Origin: Gayadomonas joobiniege G7
GTDB lineage: Bacteria > Pseudomonadota > Gammaproteobacteria > Enterobacterales > Alteromonadaceae
Direction: 5' to 3'
Assembly (NCBI RefSeq): GCF_000300815.1
Contig: NZ_AMRX01000007.1
Location: 496,001 to 560,000 of the forward strand
DNA: 64,000 bases
Part shown: one piece after another, positions 62,374 through 64,000 of the stretch
Numbering within the stretch: the stretch's first letter is position 1
Layout of the letters: every line of letters starts with the position of its first letter
Notes under the pieces: generated by a model
The model's database searches: none
What the model was told of the DNA's origin: nothing
Seen by the model: the letters and a program-made list of their open reading frames with translations, nothing else
Made by a program: the position numbers and the translations under genes

Positions 62374-63117
62374 ATGAAAAGCAAAAGAATGTTTTGGAGC
62401 ATCGTCGATAAAATCGAATCAAGGATCGACTCAGGCGAATTTACGCCTGGTTCTAGACTCCCTCCTGAGCGGGAGTTTGTTGAAACATATAATGTTAGCC
62501 GACCAACAATTCGAGAAGCAATTATTGCACTTGAAGTCAGAGGTCGAGTCGAAGTTAAGTCGGGTTCAGGGGTTTATGTTTTAGAAAACGCCGAAGACAA
62601 AGAAGCCAATGTTGTAATTAGTGCGTTTGAATTAACGCAAGCTCGAGCTTTATTTGAAGGGGAAGCTGCGGCACTAGCAGCATTTAATATTACCGATGAA
62701 CAATTAACGGCATTAGATCAAACAATGATTCAGATGGAGTTGGGTCAAGATGTTGAACAAGCAGATAGAGATTTTCATTTAATTATCTCTAAAGCAACAA
62801 AAAACAATGCGATTCTCAACTCGATTCAAAACTTATGGAAAATCCGCACAACAAACTCTGAAGTAGCCGAAGCTTATAAAGACATCTGTAGCCAAAGTAA
62901 TCAAAAACGATTAGAAGAGCATAGAGAAATTTTAAATGCGTTAAAAGAGCGGGATGCAGGGGCCGCACGCACGGCAATGCATAAACATTTTCAGCGTTTA
63001 ATTAACGCTTTGTTTGAAGCCAGTGAAGCAAAAGCATTGGAGCAAATTAAAAAGCAAACAACAAAAACCCGCGGTTTATATTCGCTTGATCATGTGGTTA
63101 CTGGTCGCGTTAACTAA
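62374..63117 (+). CDS. FadR-subfamily GntR transcriptional regulator
   Basis: The 247-residue protein has the GntR winged helix (about 1-72: RMFWSIVDKIESRIDSGEFTPGSRLPPEREFVETYNVSRPTIREAIIALEVRGRVEVKSGSGVYV). The all-helical FCD effector domain (about 90-230) has metal/ligand His and Asp residues, for example ADRDFHLIISKATKN, REILNALKERDAGAARTAMHKHFQRLI. It resembles UxuR/ExuR-like uronate regulators. The gene is divergent from the PL6 operon and convergent with the SDR gene, so it probably controls both in response to an alginate or KDG-type sugar. Confidence 0.92.
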   Translation: MKSKRMFWSIVDKIESRIDSGEFTPGSRLPPEREFVETYNVSRPTIREAIIALEVRGRVEVKSGSGVYVLENAEDKEANVVISAFELTQARALFEGEAAALAAFNITDEQLTALDQTMIQMELGQDVEQADRDFHLIISKATKNNAILNSIQNLWKIRTTNSEVAEAYKDICSQSNQKRLEEHREILNALKERDAGAARTAMHKHFQRLINALFEASEAKALEQIKKQTTKTRGLYSLDHVVTGRVN

Positions 63118-63143
63118 AAAAGGGTTCCCCTTTTTTAGTTAAC
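63109..63143. terminator. Bidirectional terminator, gntR / SDR
   Basis: A perfect 16-base inverted repeat (GTTAACTAAAAAAGGG / CCCTTTTTTAGTTAAC, loop TTC) includes the stop codon of the regulator and gives T runs on both strands, ending both convergent genes. Confidence 0.88.
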
Positions 63144-63164
63144 ATTTTAATCCGTTTTACCAAC

Positions 63165-63914
63165 TTAAGAAAAATATAATCCAGCATTAATATCTATATT
63201 GGCACCGGTAATGTAAGAAGATTCATCAGAGGCTAAAAATGCCGCAGCTTTGGCGACTTCCTCTGCAGACCCTTCCCGCTTCAAAGCCGTCATGCCCGCC
63301 ACTTTTTCGCGGATATCATCTGGGGTGAAAGTATCGTGAAACCCAGTACTGATAATCCCAGGACATAAACTGTTGACACGAATATCTGGCCCTAACTCTT
63401 TCGCTAAACCTCTTGTAAAAGTCATAATAGCCCCTTTAGAAGTTGCATAAGCAACCGCCCCACCACCACCGCCATCGCGGGCAGCAAGAGATGAAAAAGT
63501 CACTATACTACTCCCTTTTGGCATATGGGGAATACAAGCACGGGTCATCATAAATAACGAGGTTAAATTGACATCCATCACTTTATGCCAATGTTCATCA
63601 GACATTTCAGAGATTTTTACCCTATCAATTAAACCACCTGAAACGTGAATTAAACAATCAATTTTTTCAAAAGTCGCTAGCGCTTTTTTAACCACTGCAT
63701 CAACTTGATCAGCTTGTGTTAAATCAGCTTGCAGAGCTAAGGCTTGTACCCCTAAGTTTTCTATTTCATTGACGGCCTGCTCAGCAGATGCTGAACTTGA
63801 ATGGTATGTAAGCACTATATTCGCACCGCGTTTAGCTAATTCTACTGCACACGCTTTGCCAATATCCCGTCCACCACCCGCCACAATAGCGGTTTTACCT
63901 TGCATATCTTGCAT
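63165..63914 (-). CDS. Short-chain dehydrogenase/reductase, probable DEH (uronate) reductase
   Basis: The 249-residue classical SDR shows the cofactor motif TAIVAGGGRDIGKACAVELAKRG, LIHVSGG, the catalytic Ser in VTFSSLAA, YATSK (Tyr and Lys) and the C-terminal ANIDINAGLYFS. In alginate users such an enzyme reduces 4-deoxy-L-erythro-5-hexoseulose uronate (DEH) to 2-keto-3-deoxygluconate, the substrate of the neighbouring kinase. That assignment is from context. I start at ATG 63914, with GGAG seven bases upstream; the longer frame adds 16 unrelated residues. Candidate operators lie just upstream. Confidence 0.85.
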   Translation of the reverse strand: MQDMQGKTAIVAGGGRDIGKACAVELAKRGANIVLTYHSSSASAEQAVNEIENLGVQALALQADLTQADQVDAVVKKALATFEKIDCLIHVSGGLIDRVKISEMSDEHWHKVMDVNLTSLFMMTRACIPHMPKGSSIVTFSSLAARDGGGGGAVAYATSKGAIMTFTRGLAKELGPDIRVNSLCPGIISTGFHDTFTPDDIREKVAGMTALKREGSAEEVAKAAAFLASDESSYITGANIDINAGLYFS

Positions 63915-63952
63915 TGTAAATCTCCAATTAATAAGGTTAAACAAATCATAAA

Positions 63953-63984
63953 TGTATGACACAAATTAAATTTAGTGTCATACA
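63953..63984. promoter_or_regulatory. Paired inverted TGTATGACAC / GTGTCATACA operator candidate
   Basis: TGTATGACAC (63953-63962) and GTGTCATACA (63975-63984) are exact reverse complements separated by 12 bases. Each holds a TGT-N3-ACA core, with cores 23 bases apart centre to centre. They lie 39-70 bases upstream of the SDR start. They match the same core pattern seen before the regulator, so they are likely its target. Confidence 0.55.
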
Positions 63985-64000
63985 CAAATAAATACAAGAG

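Overview
This window looks like a chromosomal segment of a marine gammaproteobacterium of the Alteromonadales (Alteromonas/Paraglaciecola/Catenovulum-like). The basis is the order and sequence character of the S10-spc-alpha ribosomal operons, gltBD, purMN and folE2, the moderately AT-rich composition, and an alginate-type polysaccharide lyase locus. The genus is inference. No insertion sequence, prophage, CRISPR array, rRNA or tRNA gene was recognised.

Layout. 1-3970: an ECF sigma factor with a small membrane partner cut by the left edge, glyoxalase I, an OmpA-family porin and a small FAD-type protein. 4037-8194: a sugar-phosphate pair (HAD phosphatase and hexose-6-phosphate mutarotase), then purM-purN-DUF3108. 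8230-12811: a signalling pair, a REC-HD-GYP c-di-GMP phosphodiesterase overlapping a large hybrid histidine kinase with a periplasmic solute-binding sensor. 12873-17846: acryloyl-CoA-reductase-type YhdH, a haloacid-dehalogenase-family protein, a small outer-membrane barrel, a methyltransferase, a lipoprotein and a 2H phosphoesterase. 17854-24452: a secreted aldose epimerase, a two-permease sugar ABC importer and an SGNH esterase. 24453-26324: glutaredoxin 2, a split YeeE/YedE sulfur transporter and a rhodanese.

26485-40094: the complete alpha, spc and S10 ribosomal operons on the minus strand (rpsJ to rplQ, with secY, rpmJ and rpoA). Promoters are visible for S10 and spc, a terminator lies at the S10/spc boundary, and there is a strong match to the alpha-operon S4-binding pseudoknot. 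40512-50158 (plus strand): a GAF-containing GspE/PilB ATPase, folE2 and gltBD, the last with a structured leader. 50226-55618: an M16 metalloprotease lipoprotein, a YibQ-type deacetylase, a Bax-type glucosaminidase and an orphan periplasmic binding protein.

55755-64000: an alginate/uronate locus. A secreted PL6 lyase, KDG kinase, an SDR (probable DEH reductase) and a FadR-type GntR regulator sit next to tpiA-fba-fbp. Together they suggest a pathway in which the lyase makes unsaturated uronate, the SDR makes KDG and the kinase makes KDPG. After aldolase cleavage (eda is not in the window), the triose is returned to fructose-6-phosphate by the adjacent TpiA, FbaA and Fbp. Repeated TGTnnnACA dyads upstream of the regulator and the SDR are candidate operators. 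This locus is the most interesting part of the window. Its enzymes belong to known families; the linkage of lyase, kinase and gluconeogenic triad, and the operators, are the points worth checking.
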